Of a DNA stretch of 64,000 nt, positions 45,466 through 58,400 are shown piece by piece. Source of the stretch: Limonium bicolor. Lineage: Eukaryota > Streptophyta > Magnoliopsida > Caryophyllales > Plumbaginaceae. The position numbers and the translations under genes were made by a program. The stretch covers positions 97,251,298 through 97,315,297 of the forward strand of contig CM041783.1 in assembly GCA_023374045.1 (NCBI GenBank). Direction: 5' to 3'. The first letter of the stretch is position 1. Every line of letters starts with the position of its first letter. A model generated the notes under the pieces. That model saw only the letters and a list, made by a program, of their open reading frames with translations, was not told the origin of the DNA and did not search any database.

Positions 45466-48400
45466 ATTTCTTTTATTAAACCATAAATAATACTATTAAT
45501 ATTAAATTATGGTATGGAATTATGAATATTAAATTATTATATGGAATTATGAAATTTATTTAGGGGTTTTCTCCTATTTAACCCTAATTATTATACATTA
45601 TTATATAGTATTATGAATTTAATAATAAGATTTATAAGTCAATAAATCTTGGAAAAATTTCTAAACACTCCAAATATATTATAAAGATTTTAGGAAGTGT
45701 TGGAACATTGTTTTGAAACATAAAAGTCAATATAAAATTCTAGAAACCTTAAAGCTTATTGAGCCTTGCTAGAGTTGACTTTTTGAGAATGGTCAAACCA
45801 GGCCATGAAACCTATACCAATAAATAGGTTATGAAAAACCATGAAGATCGATAAAAAGAACGTTAAAAACGGACCATCCTAGCCAAAGTTATGATAGATT
45901 GAAGTTTAGAGCCAAAATTTAGAAGGTTGCTGACGTGTCCAAGACTGGCTGACTCAGCCGCGCCCAGTCAGCTCCGATTTAACTTAGTCTTTTCAGATTT
46001 CCTTCAGTTATGGCATGCCAAGGGTCGATCTTTAGACACCTATATCTTTTTCCCTACTCCACCGTTTGGTATGCCGTTTGTTTCATTCGATTCTCCCATC
46101 TTTCCTCTTTCCAACCATTACTCACACATCATCTAACTCCTTCTACATCGACGGGAAAATCGATCTAAAGTTGCCTCCTTACGAATTCGTAACCCAGAAT
46201 TCCAGTTTTTCCTGAAATCGGGTAAACTTCGTCACGCCATAACTTCTTCATTTCTCATCCAAATTTCGTGTTCTTTAGCTTGTTTTGAAGATCTCTGATC
46301 CCTCTACAACTTTCATGTTGATGGCCAAGGCTGATTCGCACTGGTTTGGGAGATAAATCTGTCTAAAGTAGCCTACTCGATCACGGTCGGAAATCTGCCC
46401 AGTTCATCCCGAAACCAACTAGGTAAACACCGATCTTGTGAGATCTGTAACTTTCTCCCTAGTTCATCAAATTCAATGATTCTTCCACTAACATCTAGAG
46501 TTACATGTCTAGTTTGGATTGTGATAGGTTACATGAATCAAATCTCTTTCAGTTGGTGCGAGTTGATTCGAGAAGTAGGCTACTCGAACTGCACATAAAA
46601 TATTGACCTTTCCAGAAATTGATTTCGATTTCATAACCGGCGCATCTCCGGTGAGTTTCAGACCAAATTCCACCATCTATGCTCTTCGTTTTTGCATTCC
46701 CGTTCAAACCCACATGCCAATTTAGTCTATTATGCATTACAATGGGAGAAATTGTCAAAATTGAATTCGAACTCAACTATGAACCCTAACTTCGAACCTA
46801 GTTTTCGAATCGGTTCACTTCTGCATGAAAATTGGGGAATTGGTACCATTAGAACCGGGATTTAATTTCGAGTCGATAGGAACAAGAATCACTCGATTTC
46901 GTTCTGTAGATTGTGAGAAAACGAGATTTAGTACTCGAATGGGTGATTGAGTTCGATGAAGACTGGAGACACAGGGACCGTCCGATCGCAGTTAAAAGGA
47001 ACGGACGGCCCAGATTAGATCGTGGGAATATAGAGTATATTAAGTTTTATAAATTCCACTAAATAGTCTCAACTTGTTGGGTTAATTTAAATATCTTCCC
47101 GAATGTATTTTGACTTGAAATTTTAACCATAGATTCCTTATAAAATCTAGTTTTTTTGATGTAAATTAATATGGGTTTTGAGTTTTGAAACATAAGTTAT
47201 GATTTTTGCAAGTTACGAGTTTTGGAACTATTTGGATAATTTAAAAGATATTTTATGAAATAAAAATTTATATATGTCTAAAATGTTATAGTTACTATAT
47301 ACTTAATTTGGGAATTTTTGGACATGGGGAAATAGGTTTAAAAATTGTAATGCTAAGGTTTTTCATAAGTTATCTTATAATATAAGGTTTTTAATGTAAT
47401 CAAAAATTAAAGTATAGTTGATTAATGAACTTTATAGGTTGGGGAAAATATAATAAGACTGATTAACATTTAATACAGTATGTTTATAATATTTTGGGTA
47501 CTAACTTTAAGTGAGTAAAAATTGTTACATATATTTATATATATATTTATATGAGAGAAATAAATAGAAACTTATATTAAATCAAGGAATTTAACTAAAC
47601 TACATTTTATTTATTATATATATGGAAGCTAATATGTTTAACGAAAACTAAGGGAAATACTTTATTTTATAAACCATATATTGGATGTAGCTATGTGTAA
47701 AGTTTAGTATAAATTAAGTGCAATAAAGCTACACAAGGAATGTCTTGAATAAATCCTAATATATATACACATTAAAAAAAAACTACATAAATAAAAGAAA
47801 TAAAATGCCTTATAAAAAATATAATATGAAGGAATTAATGAGATAAACTAAACCTCTACATAATACTAATAAAAGAATACTATATGAGGCGGTATTAAAT
47901 TAAGATTATTAATCTTAAGGAGTTATCTTTGAATTTCTAAGATTTATATAAACCGTATTAAAATACATGTATAGTATTAGTCAACGACCATAATGTAAGT
48001 CTATAATTGGGTTAAGTAATTAATAAGTTAAAACTTAGGAAAATTGTGATTAGATTACATAAAATGTTACACAAATAGATCTTATTCTATAGTTAATGAT
48101 AAATAAATGTAATACTTTCACATCTAAATGTTCTTAATATATAAACAATAATAAGTAAATAAAATACTTTTACATATGAATGTGAGGTGGATTAGTAAGT
48201 CTAGAATTAATCATTTCTTAACATTTAAGGTATTGAAATATAACTTAATGTTTTAAGTTAAAATCATTAAAAGGATTATGATATAAAACTACATTAAACT
48301 ATGATTTGGAAATTTATCTAAATAATAATCCTTAAGTTTCTTGGCATTAGATAAGCCATATGAAATACATTTATAACATTAATTACCAATACTTAGGATG

Positions 48401-50121
48401 TGAGTCTACAATTAAGTGAGGTATCTAGTGGTTAGAATTTATAGAAAGGTTTATAAATAGGAATTTGATACTTGAAACCTTTGAACCTTTTATTAGATAA
48501 AACTAAGTTACATAAGAGATTATATTGATCTACTTTACGACGCTAAAAAAAAATATTAATGTGTCATTTGAGTATAAGGTATGGGGATTTTTCAGAACAT
48601 ATTATCTTATTAAGTAATTGACAATTTCACTTGTGAATGAGAGTTTAATTCTTAGATAAATTCTACCTTATGTTAATATATAATGTTCATCCTAAAACAT
48701 AATAAAGGAGATTAATTTATTAAGTAATTCCTTTGAAACCTTAGGTTTTGTAAACAATATGAAAAATGTATTTTAAGACGTAAGTTTATTAAAATTTAGT
48801 ATAAAAGGATTATACATAGTCTATAGCGGGAATGTGTGTAAAAATAAAACATTTGGGAAATTAAATGTAAGCAAGGATAAATAAAAGGTTATCTTAAAGT
48901 GCCTTATTATATAGTTAATGATAAAGTAAATAATATACCTTGGAAATACTAAATGTAAGAGTTCGATAAATCTAAGTTAACTATAATATAGTTATTTAAG
49001 ATGAGAAGCAATTTAACATCTTATGATAAGATTATTATATGGTTGTAATAAAAGTCATCCTAAACTAAACATATGATAAATGAGTGTAGTAACTCAATTA
49101 GGTTATCATACAATGCATCTATAACACCATGTTTCCAATATACAGGATGTAGATCTTAATTAAGTTGAGGGGAAAACTTAATCATAATGGATTATTTGGT
49201 AATACTGATAAAATACATAATCATTACATTGTGAAACAATAGTATAATATTCTAAGATAAACCTATCATAGGTCATAACCCGATATTTATTCTAAATTAA
49301 GAATAAAAGTATTAAGCTTAAGAATTATTATTGAGATTCTAAGATTAGATGAATAATATAATATGCACTTATGATATAAGGGTCTCAAGAGTCTTGAATT
49401 GGGAATTAGGGTTAAGTATGAATAAAGTGGATAAGAGTGTAACAATTGACAAGTGTTAATAACATACATTCCCTAGTCTTACAACCTTGGGTTATACAAC
49501 ATTCTAATGTAAGTCAAAGGTTATACATAACATTTAAGCGAGGGCTTAAAGGACAATTGAGACTTAGAAATAAGAGTGAGGAATTTATTTAAGTTTAACT
49601 TAGGTTACAAGTTGTTGATGTTAGACTACCTTTAATATTCCTCAGAGTATTGTTGATTATTTGCACAAGTCGACTAGAACTGCTACAGCGATTACCAGGT
49701 ACGATTTCTCGTACTCAACTTGATGTGTTATGGACTTGATGGAATGTTTTGTACGATCTCTCGTACTCAGATGCTTTTGGTGACGGATTTTATGGAATGT
49801 CTTGAGAAACGCTAAATGAGTTTGAATGAATCTTGAAAGGAAATTGTTTGTTTGACTAACTCAGCCTGTTGTGACTGGCTGAGCCTTGGATGTACAACTC
49901 ACATGATCATTGGTTCCTCTTATCTGGTTACCTCATTAGATATTGACTGTTGAGGGTTTACGCCTCTGCACTCTGTAGGACTGAGTGTTTTGGTATTGCA
50001 CTCGTGCAGTTAATAATCTAGTGGGAATATGGAAAATGTCAATCTTGGTATATATTGGGTATGGATTCTTTCTATTAAGTGGTGCACTCACTTTTCACCG
50101 ATGACCGAGAACGGGTCGGTG

Positions 50122-50205
50122 GCAGCGGAGGTCTGCTATACCTCGCCCTTTGTGGCAACTGACAGCGGAGGTCTGTTTACCTCGCCCTTGTGGCAACTGA
50201 CTGGC
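50122..50205 (+). repeat. 39-bp VNTR, two copies
   Basis: Same unit as at 32956-33115 but only two copies, with the same lead-in ACCGAGAACGGGTCGGTGGC. Confidence 0.85.
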
Positions 50206-50856
50206 TGGGGGCCATCTCTCCCAATTGGTTTTATTCCACTCTTGAGTTATGGGTTCTTGGATATCTTCTTTCATTCCCAGTCCTTGTGACTACTTGGGTC
50301 TTTCTAATCCTAATTGGAACTGAATCTAACTTAAACAATGGTTGTTCACTAACACATGGTGTGATTTTGATTGACTAACGTTACCTTTCTGTTATTTATT
50401 TTTACTCCTCATCTTGTTACCTTTGACTTGGTGATTTTGATGTGCCTTGTTCCTCTGATTTGTTTTGAGCATTTGACTTCAAGTTATTGTTATTTTAAGA
50501 GTTATGTTTTTCTTTTAATACTGTTGTTTTGGAGAGTTGTACCAGTTCCATTCCAGGGAACTGACTCACCCCTCCTGGGGTGGGCTGCTTGGTTTCATCT
50601 TGCAGGTACGAATTGTTATACAGGTGGCCACGAAGAGTATGAGTGTATGGGATGGGAATTAGGAATTTGGAGAGCTACTGTATTTTGTTATCATTACTTT
50701 TATACTATGTTTTCTCGAGTTCAGACCGTAGCTTTTGTAATGTCATAAGTTGTAATTGGTGAGGTTTGGTGCCGGGTGTTTGGAACCCGATGATCTGTAA
50801 TCGCCTTAGTATTTTATTTCCGCTGCATTTCTGATAAGTAGGGGCGTTACACTTGT

Positions 50857-52190
50857 GTCTTCCTTCAACACATGGAGAGGCACAATTCATAGCGAGATCA
50901 ATGTCGATAAACAGGATACGAACTGTGATTCATGCAAAGATCCGAGAATAGTAAGAAAACAATCATTGACTAATAAGGATGACGAGGCACTTAGGAATAA
51001 AAATCCCCACAAAACCAAAAAGCTTTGACAGCCCTTTACATAACCCCTTAGTGAGCCCCGCTGAGCCTTTCATGAAAAACTCTTTCTTCAGAAACTCCAC
51101 AACATGCCAACCCACGTACATATACTTACATGCCCTTGCAATAGAGGATCTCAAAGGAGCCGGAGCCATGGTCCCTCCCCACCATCTTCCACAAAAACAA
51201 TGAAATGTTCAAAGAAATCAGTGAGTCAATGCAACTCCAAGGCCAAACACCTAAAAGAAAGCTGAAAATGTTCAAGTAGATCGATAAGTCAATGCAACTT
51301 TGAAGCTGAAAGCCAAAATGCAAAGCAAAAAATGCTTGAGGAAGTTGATGAGCCAAATGCAATTTCAAAAACACAAAAATGAGAAGAAAGTTCAAATCGC
51401 ACGCAAGAAGAGGCAAGAAGGAGAAATCCAAACCAAAAGGACCAATGATGTCTCGAAGAAACCGATAAGGGGTTATCAAAGCCCGTCTAATCATTCCACC
51501 CCTGGCGAAGGTAAAACATATTCTCTATTGCACAAAAGCTCCACAACTCCTAAATAAATCCTCCAGTCCCATGTGACACACATCACACCCCTCAGCCCCG
51601 TTATAACCCAATAAAAGACCTCTGGCTCGTTAGTTGATGAGCGTTAACTGAAAAGTATCGGATCTGAAACATGAATCATAAGCTTCATACTTGTTATCAA
51701 CATGTCCCGTCATCCCAAAGGGACCATGAGTGGAAGAGTGTGACCTTACCCCACAAGGTCTTTCGAGTGCGAGTGACTCTTTGATCGAAGCACCAAATCA
51801 TAAACAGCTAACCCCATTGCAATTGAGGAATTTGTGAGGATTGGAAAGTCCAGAACCTCAAAAAGGAATTCTAAGGAAAATACTGCTCCGAGCATCGAGA
51901 GTATCATCACATCATTATCACACACGACCATACTCACGAGAGATTGACCCACATCCCTCCATGAGAGGAAAGTGATTCACGCCTTCGAGCTCAACAATCA
52001 CTCGAGATCGAACCGAAGATGTCTTATATTCGTAAGCCTCATATTAAGAGATAGGACCGTACCTTCTCTCAAAAAACTGCACATGCATTTTGCATCTCTT
52101 CTTGCATTTAGTATTTGCATACATCATAACCACTTCATTTTCAACATCCGACTGGTAAGAACTCCACCCAGTCTCGCTGAAAGTCGACTT
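50857..52190 (+). other. Internal sequence of unit 1 after the solo LTR
   Basis: Continues the interrupted leader. Rich in AAGAAG and AAAATG words around 51280-51440, but stops occur in all frames and no domain is recognisable. Confidence 0.5.
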
Positions 52191-53040
52191 CAGTTGCAGT
52201 TGTTGAAGCATAACTTTTGATGTCAACCAGAGCCATCCCGAGCCATCATCGAGCTATATCTTGCCTCTTCAGAGCCATCCCGGGCTATCACCGAGCTACA
52301 TCGAACCATTCAAGAGCTATCCGGAGCCACACGAAGACCATCTCGGAGCCATCCTCTGCCATACTCAATCCTTATCGACACTGCTTCTAAATCCAATCTG
52401 GAGCCATGCGAGAGCCATCCTCAAAACTTTGAGACCATCCCTAAAGCTACACAGTGGCCATCCCAATAGTATGAGAACAATATGAGAGCCACCTCAAACG
52501 GAGCCATTTCGTCACCAGGGCCTTGCCTACAAAGTTTCGAACTACGTATGGTCTGATCTCAATACAGAATTGAGTACGTAGGCAGCCCGCCAAGGGTGCG
52601 ACCACCTCGAAGGCGACAATCCCCTTTCACTCCTCGCTATCATCAAACAGAGCATCCCAGAATCATGACGGAGCCATCCCGGAGCCATGATCAGAACTAC
52701 ACCCAAGACATCCAACCATGTTTGGTTATTCAGAATGATAACAAGTCCACCCACAGCAAATCCATCAGATGGAGCCAACCGATCAGTCACCTCGAACTTC
52801 AACAACCGCATCAAGACCATCGACCATTCTCAAGTTCACTGCCATATCAAAACCCACCAACCACCCCGGACCGTTGGCCACACCAGAGCCATCAGTGCAT
52901 ACCAGAGCCATCGGCGTAACCCGGAGCGACCACTGCATACCGGAGCCATCAACACACACCGGAGCCATCATTGCATATCGGAGAAATCAGTGCAAACAGG
53001 AGCAACCAATGCATGCTAGAGCCACCAATACATGCCAAAG
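52190..53040 (+). repeat. Degenerate GGAGCCATC repeat region
   Basis: The word GAGCCATC (or GAGCTATC, GAACCATC) recurs more than twenty times, interrupted by the LTR hairpin motif. It resembles in style the short-unit arrays of the Tat/Ogre-like LTR, and the open frames that cross it are low-complexity artefacts. Confidence 0.7.
52539..52603 (+). other. Conserved LTR hairpin motif, third copy
   Basis: GAACTACGTATGGTCTGATC, CTCAA-TACAGAA-TTGAG, T, ACGTAGGCAGCCC. Both stems are perfect while the loop differs from the copies at 41072 and 41246. Its presence suggests that this region is itself LTR-derived. Confidence 0.65.
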
Positions 53041-53202
53041 TCATCTCAAAGTTTTGAAGCAACTGTGGAACCATCAGCTTACACGAAAATCTACATCCAC
53101 AAATAGGGAGTTTGATTCAATTAATCATCGGTTAATCACCTCACATCACATATCATCTGCATATACCCACAAAATTTGTTCACTATCTAATACATCTTCA
53201 CA

Positions 53203-54483
53203 CCCGCTAGACAGCTATTGCGCTACTAGTGCGGTCGAATTTTTCGTTTTACACCTGCTAGACAGCTATTGCGCTACTAGTACGGTCGCCTTTCATTTTA
53301 CAACCGCTAGACAGCTATTGCGCTACTAGTGCGGTCGAATATTTCATTTTACACCTGCTAGACAGCTATTGCGCTACTAGTACGGTCGCCTTTCGTTTTA
53401 CACCCGCTAGGCAGCTATTGTGCTACTAGTGCGGTCGACTTTTCATTTTACACCCGCTAGACAGCTATTGCGCTACTAGTGCGGTCGAATTTTTCGTTTT
53501 ACACCTGCTAGACAGCTATTGCGCTACTAGTACGGTCGTCTTTCGTTTTACACCTGCTAGACAGCTATTGCGCTACTAGTGCGGTCGATTTTTCATTTTA
53601 CACCTGCTAGACAGCTATTGCGCTACTAGTACGGTCACCTTTCGTTTTACACCCGCTAGGCAGCTATTGCGCTACTAGTGCGGTCGACTTTTCGTTTTAC
53701 ACCCGCTAGACAGCTATTGCGCTACTAGTGCGGTCGACTTTTCATTTTACACCTGCTAGACAGCTATTGCGCTACTAGTACGGTCGCCTTTCGTTTTACA
53801 CCTGCTAGACAGCTATTGTGCTACTAGTGCGGTCGACTTTTCATTTTACACCTGCTAGACAGCTATTGCGCTACTAGTGTGGTCGACTTCTCATTTTACA
53901 CCTGCTAGACAGCTATTGCGCTACTAGTACGGTCGCCTTTTGTTTTACACCCGCTAGGCAGCTATTGCGCTACTAGTGCGGTCGACTTTTCGTTTTACAC
54001 CCCTAGACAGCTATTGCGCTACTAGAGCGGTCGATTTCTTTTCATTTTACACCTGCTAGACAGCTATTGCGCTACTAGTGCGGCGAATTTTTCGTTTTAC
54101 ACCTGCTAGACAGCTATTGCGCTACTAGTACGGTCGCCTTTCGTTTTACACCTGCTAGACAGCTATTGCGCTACTAGTACGGTCGCCTTTCGTTTTACAC
54201 CCGCTAGGCAGCTATTGCACTACTAGTGCGGTCGACTTCTCATTTTATACCTGCTAGACAGCTATTGCGCTACTAGTACGGCTGCCTTTCGTTTTACACC
54301 CGCTAGGCAGCTATTGCGCTACTAGTGTGGTCGACTTTTCGTTTTACACCCGCTAGACAGCTATTGCGCTACTAGCGCGGTCGATTTCTTTTCATTTTAC
54401 ACCTGCTAGACAGCTATTGCGCTACTAGTACGGTCGCCTTTCTTTGTTTACACCCGCTAGACAGCTATTGCGCTACTAGTATG
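53203..54483 (+). repeat. 26-copy, ~50-bp tandem array
   Basis: The unit CCCGCTAGACAGCTATTGCG + CTACTAGTGCGGTCGACTTT + TCATTTTACA repeats 26 times by counting CAGCTATTG. Two main variants, GTGCGGTCGA and GTACGGTCGC, alternate in part, giving a higher-order pattern. Each unit has the near-palindrome GCGCTACTAGTGC. Most units are intact, so the array is recent or kept uniform. Confidence 0.95.
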
Positions 54484-54780
54484 GTACCGAACTTGCATTC
54501 TAGGCTCGTCATAAGCCCTAGGGCTGGATATCAAGAGGTCCAGTTGAGGCACTCCTAAGTCCTCGTGCACTCTAAACCAAAACACTGTTTGTATCATAGG
54601 TTCGTCTTAAGTCCTATGGCTAGATATCAAGAGGTCTAGTTGAGGCTCGTCATAAGTCCTCGTACTTTCAATTGCATTATAGGCTTGTCATGAGTCCTAG
54701 GGTTAGATGTCAAGAGGTCTAACTGAGGCTCGTCATAAGTCCTCGTACTTTCAATCACATTCATACACTCACGATCGCAT
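54484..54780 (+). repeat. Three-copy 75-97-bp tandem repeat
   Basis: Copies start near 54503, 54600 and 54673, each with a TCGTC-TAAG-CCTAGGG core, GATATCAAGAGGTC and a CATAAGTCCTCGTACTTTCA end. It follows the 50-bp array directly. Confidence 0.8.
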
Positions 54781-54856
54781 CCCAATGCACCACTAAACCG
54801 CAGTGAGAATTTTTGGCGCCCCGTCAACCTTGATCCAATTCTGCAAGCATTTTATT
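54781..54856 (+). other. Junction before LTR copy 2, with PBS-like sequence
   Basis: GAGAATTTTTGGCGCCCCGT at 54805-54825 resembles the sequence around a tRNA-Asp primer-binding site, which may mean the preceding repeat-rich DNA is the end of a different LTR. Copy 2 then begins at the shared GCAAAGTCTGAAATAG (54857), lacking the first 30 bases of copy 1. Both readings are uncertain. Confidence 0.4.
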
Positions 54857-55440
54857 GCAAAGTCTGAAATAGAAAATAAAATAAGAGGGGTCGTCGCCTT
54901 TCTTTTCAAAAAACGTACTGCTGTGCGTGTCAAAATGAAACAATCGTTTTACGACAAAATTTTAAACCAATTTCCAAGCATTTTAGAAAAACCCAATTTT
55001 TCGAAGATGAATTTTCAAACAATAATATGTCTTAGACTTACCCTTTTATTTAGTTATTTTCAATTTAATTTCCTTAGTCGTGGGCATTTCGTTTACTTCA
55101 TTTTACTTATATTATTTTGTCATTTTTCATGTTGTTATTCTGAAAAGAAAACATTTCATTTTTATTGACTAAACCTTTTAGTTTTTTATTCTACATATAC
55201 ATTTTTTTAAGCATTAGCGTTTTTGATGATTTTACTCATGTCGAGTTATAGCTTTTCGTTTTCTTTCCCTAAGTTTTGTATGAAGTTCCATTGTAGTTAT
55301 TCTTTTCCTTTTTCATTTTTTGGTGGATCAAATTTGGTCTTAACCCAATCTTCACTCAAACCCCACAACCCAAACCTAAACTCATCCTATCTAAGCTCAC
55401 AGCCCAAAACCAAAGCCCACATTAAAACCCAACCCTTTCC

Positions 55441-55448
55441 TATAAAAG
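55441..55448 (+). promoter_or_regulatory. TATA box of LTR copy 2
   Basis: TATAAAAG in the same context as 36615-36622. Confidence 0.65.
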
Positions 55449-58400
55449 AACAAGAAAAACCTAAAAAAAAAGGAAGGGGGTAGAGGAGCCGCATCTGATT
55501 TTTTCCCCCATCGTTTTCTTCACTCCCGACGGGCAGCCTCGAGGTTTTTCTTCTTCCCCTTCGAACTAACAAACGAGGAATGTACACGCTACAGCCTCTC
55601 ATTCTCGTCAGTTGCGACATGCTCGACCCCAATCTTTATTTTCAATCTCTGTAAATATTGAAAACCCAGAAACAAATCACTATCTCCAGCTCATCGGAAC
55701 CATCACAGGAATTTGGCTATTTTTGGTGTTAGTTTAATCCGAGCTTTTGTTGGCCTATTGGTTTCTGCCTCAAACAACCGTGACCGTGCACAAGGGAAGT
55801 ATACATCTCAGATTCATCCTCATTCTTATCATCGTTGTCGGTTAAATCTCAGAAAACTCACCCCACTGGTGTTAACGCTGGTTCAGTACGACTGTTTGTT
55901 TCCATGATAGATATGTTCTCCTTTGTTTCTTTTGTCTTCTATTTCAGGTTTCTACATCGGCCGGGTTTGATTCTATCTGGTTGTTTGGTCATGGTGCATA
56001 AACCGACCACCCCTCCTTATGTTGGTGTTAGTTAGCTCGGGTTTCAGCTGGAAAAAAATTGATTTTGGATTCCTGATCCTTTGGTAATTAATCACTAAAA
56101 AACGGTCATTCACACCATTTAGTCCGTTTAATTTGATGCTTCAGTTGATTTGTCGGTTGATTTGCGTGATTATCATATTTTGGACTATCGAAGGTGGTTA
56201 AGGATATGTTAGGTCACACTGCTGGGCCAAGTATTGAAATCTGATCTGAAAGTTATCACGTGGCCGAGAGTAACCTGTTGTATATTCGATCTTTGCACAT
56301 AATATATGAGGGTGATCCCGTACTGTTACGTAGCTCCTTTGCTGTTAAATTCGAATGATAGATCTCGATGATTAGTTTGAAGTCGTATGTGTTGGACCTC
56401 CACCCTTTTCGGCCATTGGGAATTAAGGTCCACACAAACTTGTTCATGTGTTTACTGATTCATTTGTGACATTTGTTTACTGATTGTCCTGATGATGTGA
56501 TATTCAGACTTGTTCTACCCCCCGCACTATCAGTTCAACTAGATATGCTCATTATACCTTGTTTTGTGTTCTGCTGAGCAACTGTCGCTTTGAGATTTGA
56601 ACTGAGCTTCACTTAGACCCGGCTTGTGGGCATTTGGGCCCTGCGACTATTCCTATGAGTTTGGTAAGTCACTCAGGTTTGGAAATATACCAGTTTGGGA
56701 AACTACATCGTTGCTGGCTTTATACTTGCCCCCTAGTGTATAATTGTCGGTTTGGGAATTTAATTTGATTTGAGCAATTGATTATTTCCTCATTACCGTG
56801 ATTATTCGACTCAATCTGCTCTCACTTTTACTTTATGCCTTGACTGAAGTACAAACGCAATCCTGGACTTGTTTCGCCTGGAATCAACATTGGTCTTTGC
56901 AATTTGACCCTACGGTTACACTTTGGGCTTGACGCTGTCTCATTTGGTTTGGAAATCTGCTTCTAGCAATTATTTTGTCCTTGGCGCATGAATGTTTATT
57001 GAAAATTGTGTTGCTCGTGACATTATCACTTGCCCCTTGTGATATTTATTTACCGTGACCTGCTTATTATCCTTTGGCTTCATCTTTGACCGAAGTATAC
57101 TTGTTCCGTTGGGCATGGGCCATGTTCGGCTGATGACTGCACCTGCTTGACTTGGAGTTTGATCAAAGGCTATGCTGATGCGTTTGGGATTGATACTTCT
57201 TCATTGGGTTTGGAAATTCTATCTTTTGATCTTTACCATGCTTCAATCGCCTTTGATATTAAATTGTCCCTTGCGCATTGATATGGTTTGGGAATTGATT
57301 TGAGACTAGTATAACTTGTCCCACGTGCTTAGATATGAGCATGAATCGAGTTATAGTTGTCCTCTGCTATAATTGTTAAGACAAATCACTCATCAGCTGG
57401 ATGGTCCTCATTAATTTTTCATCTTAGAGGGAAATGATATAAACCCTTCTAGGTATGATCCCACATGACTCACAACTTCATCTTTGATACTACACTTCGG
57501 TTTGAATCATAATCTAAGATGTTGAATTAATTTGAGTAGCAACCCCGATGCTTGATTTATCTTACAATCCTTAGCATTTGTTGGCAGCTTAAAACTCTTT
57601 TCTATGTTCTCGGTTGGGGTGTGGGAGATGATTAGATTGCCCCCTTTCCTCCCATTGAGAGGGGCCGTATGATCCCATTGCACACATCCCAACCTTCCTC
57701 GTTCCCATTGACTGAGGGGCCTTGCCTCTCTCGGTTGTATTATTTGACATGTACATATTGTTTGAGGAACGGGAAACTACTCGGGACTAAGGAGCTGGAC
57801 TTTGGCTAGGACTACCGGGGCTCTCCTTTCAAACGCGAAAAACGGTTGGTGTACCTCTTCGGATCCCTATCAGCGAGTGAGGCGGCGTCGATGCGACCCC
57901 CCATAGCAGCTCTCTGTTTACAAATAAAATTGTGTTCATTTTTGTATTCATTTGTTTATTGTTCTTAATTATTTTTAATCCTAGGATTCTGTAAATATCA
58001 CCATTTGGGTTTGACAATGAGTTGATTCGTGACTGTTGAGCGCATTTCATAGTGGATTAACGTCATTTTTTTATTACTATTCCAGTCACTGTTGGCTATG
58101 TTTGAGGGTAAAAGGCTCATAAGTTTATTCTTAGAATCGATTGTTTATGATACCGTATTCACATTCGGGTTTAAACTCAAAAGTCTTATTTGCTTGTTGT
58201 ATATGCGAATCTACTCTCTGGTGGGCTCTGTTTCTTATCACCAATTTATTTGTTGTCTTGTTCATTGCAATGCTCCTGGATTTAATGATTTGATTCAAGA
58301 CGGTCAATTGAGGGCCTACGATCTCATTATGTCGTACTCGGTGTAGGCATTACTCATACCTTGGTTTCATGTTTTTATCGAGGTACATGCAAAACGGATG

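Larger units (their letters stand above)
45429..50851 (+). mobile_element. Solo LTR 2 (5.4 kb), uninterrupted
   Basis: Starts TGAAATACCCCTAAATTAA and ends GGGGCGTTACA, flanked by the perfect duplication CTTGT (45424-45428 and 50852-50856). Collinear with solo LTR 1 but clearly diverged, with fewer repeat units. It lies inside the leader of unit 1, so it inserted after that element. No internal region remains and no gene is present. Confidence 0.92.

Noticed and set aside
52596..53329. Overlapping open frames of 107-186 codons
   Set aside because: They cross the GAGCCATC repeats and the start of the 50-bp array; composition is that of the repeat, and three frames are open together.
53203..54483. 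CRISPR array
   Set aside because: Regular 50-bp units, but there are no unique spacers; the whole unit repeats, and the context is plant transposable elements.
37427..56447. Conserved 63-codon open frame found in both Tat/Ogre-like LTRs
   Set aside because: Its conservation is explained by the 99% identical duplication of the surrounding DNA; it has no domain.
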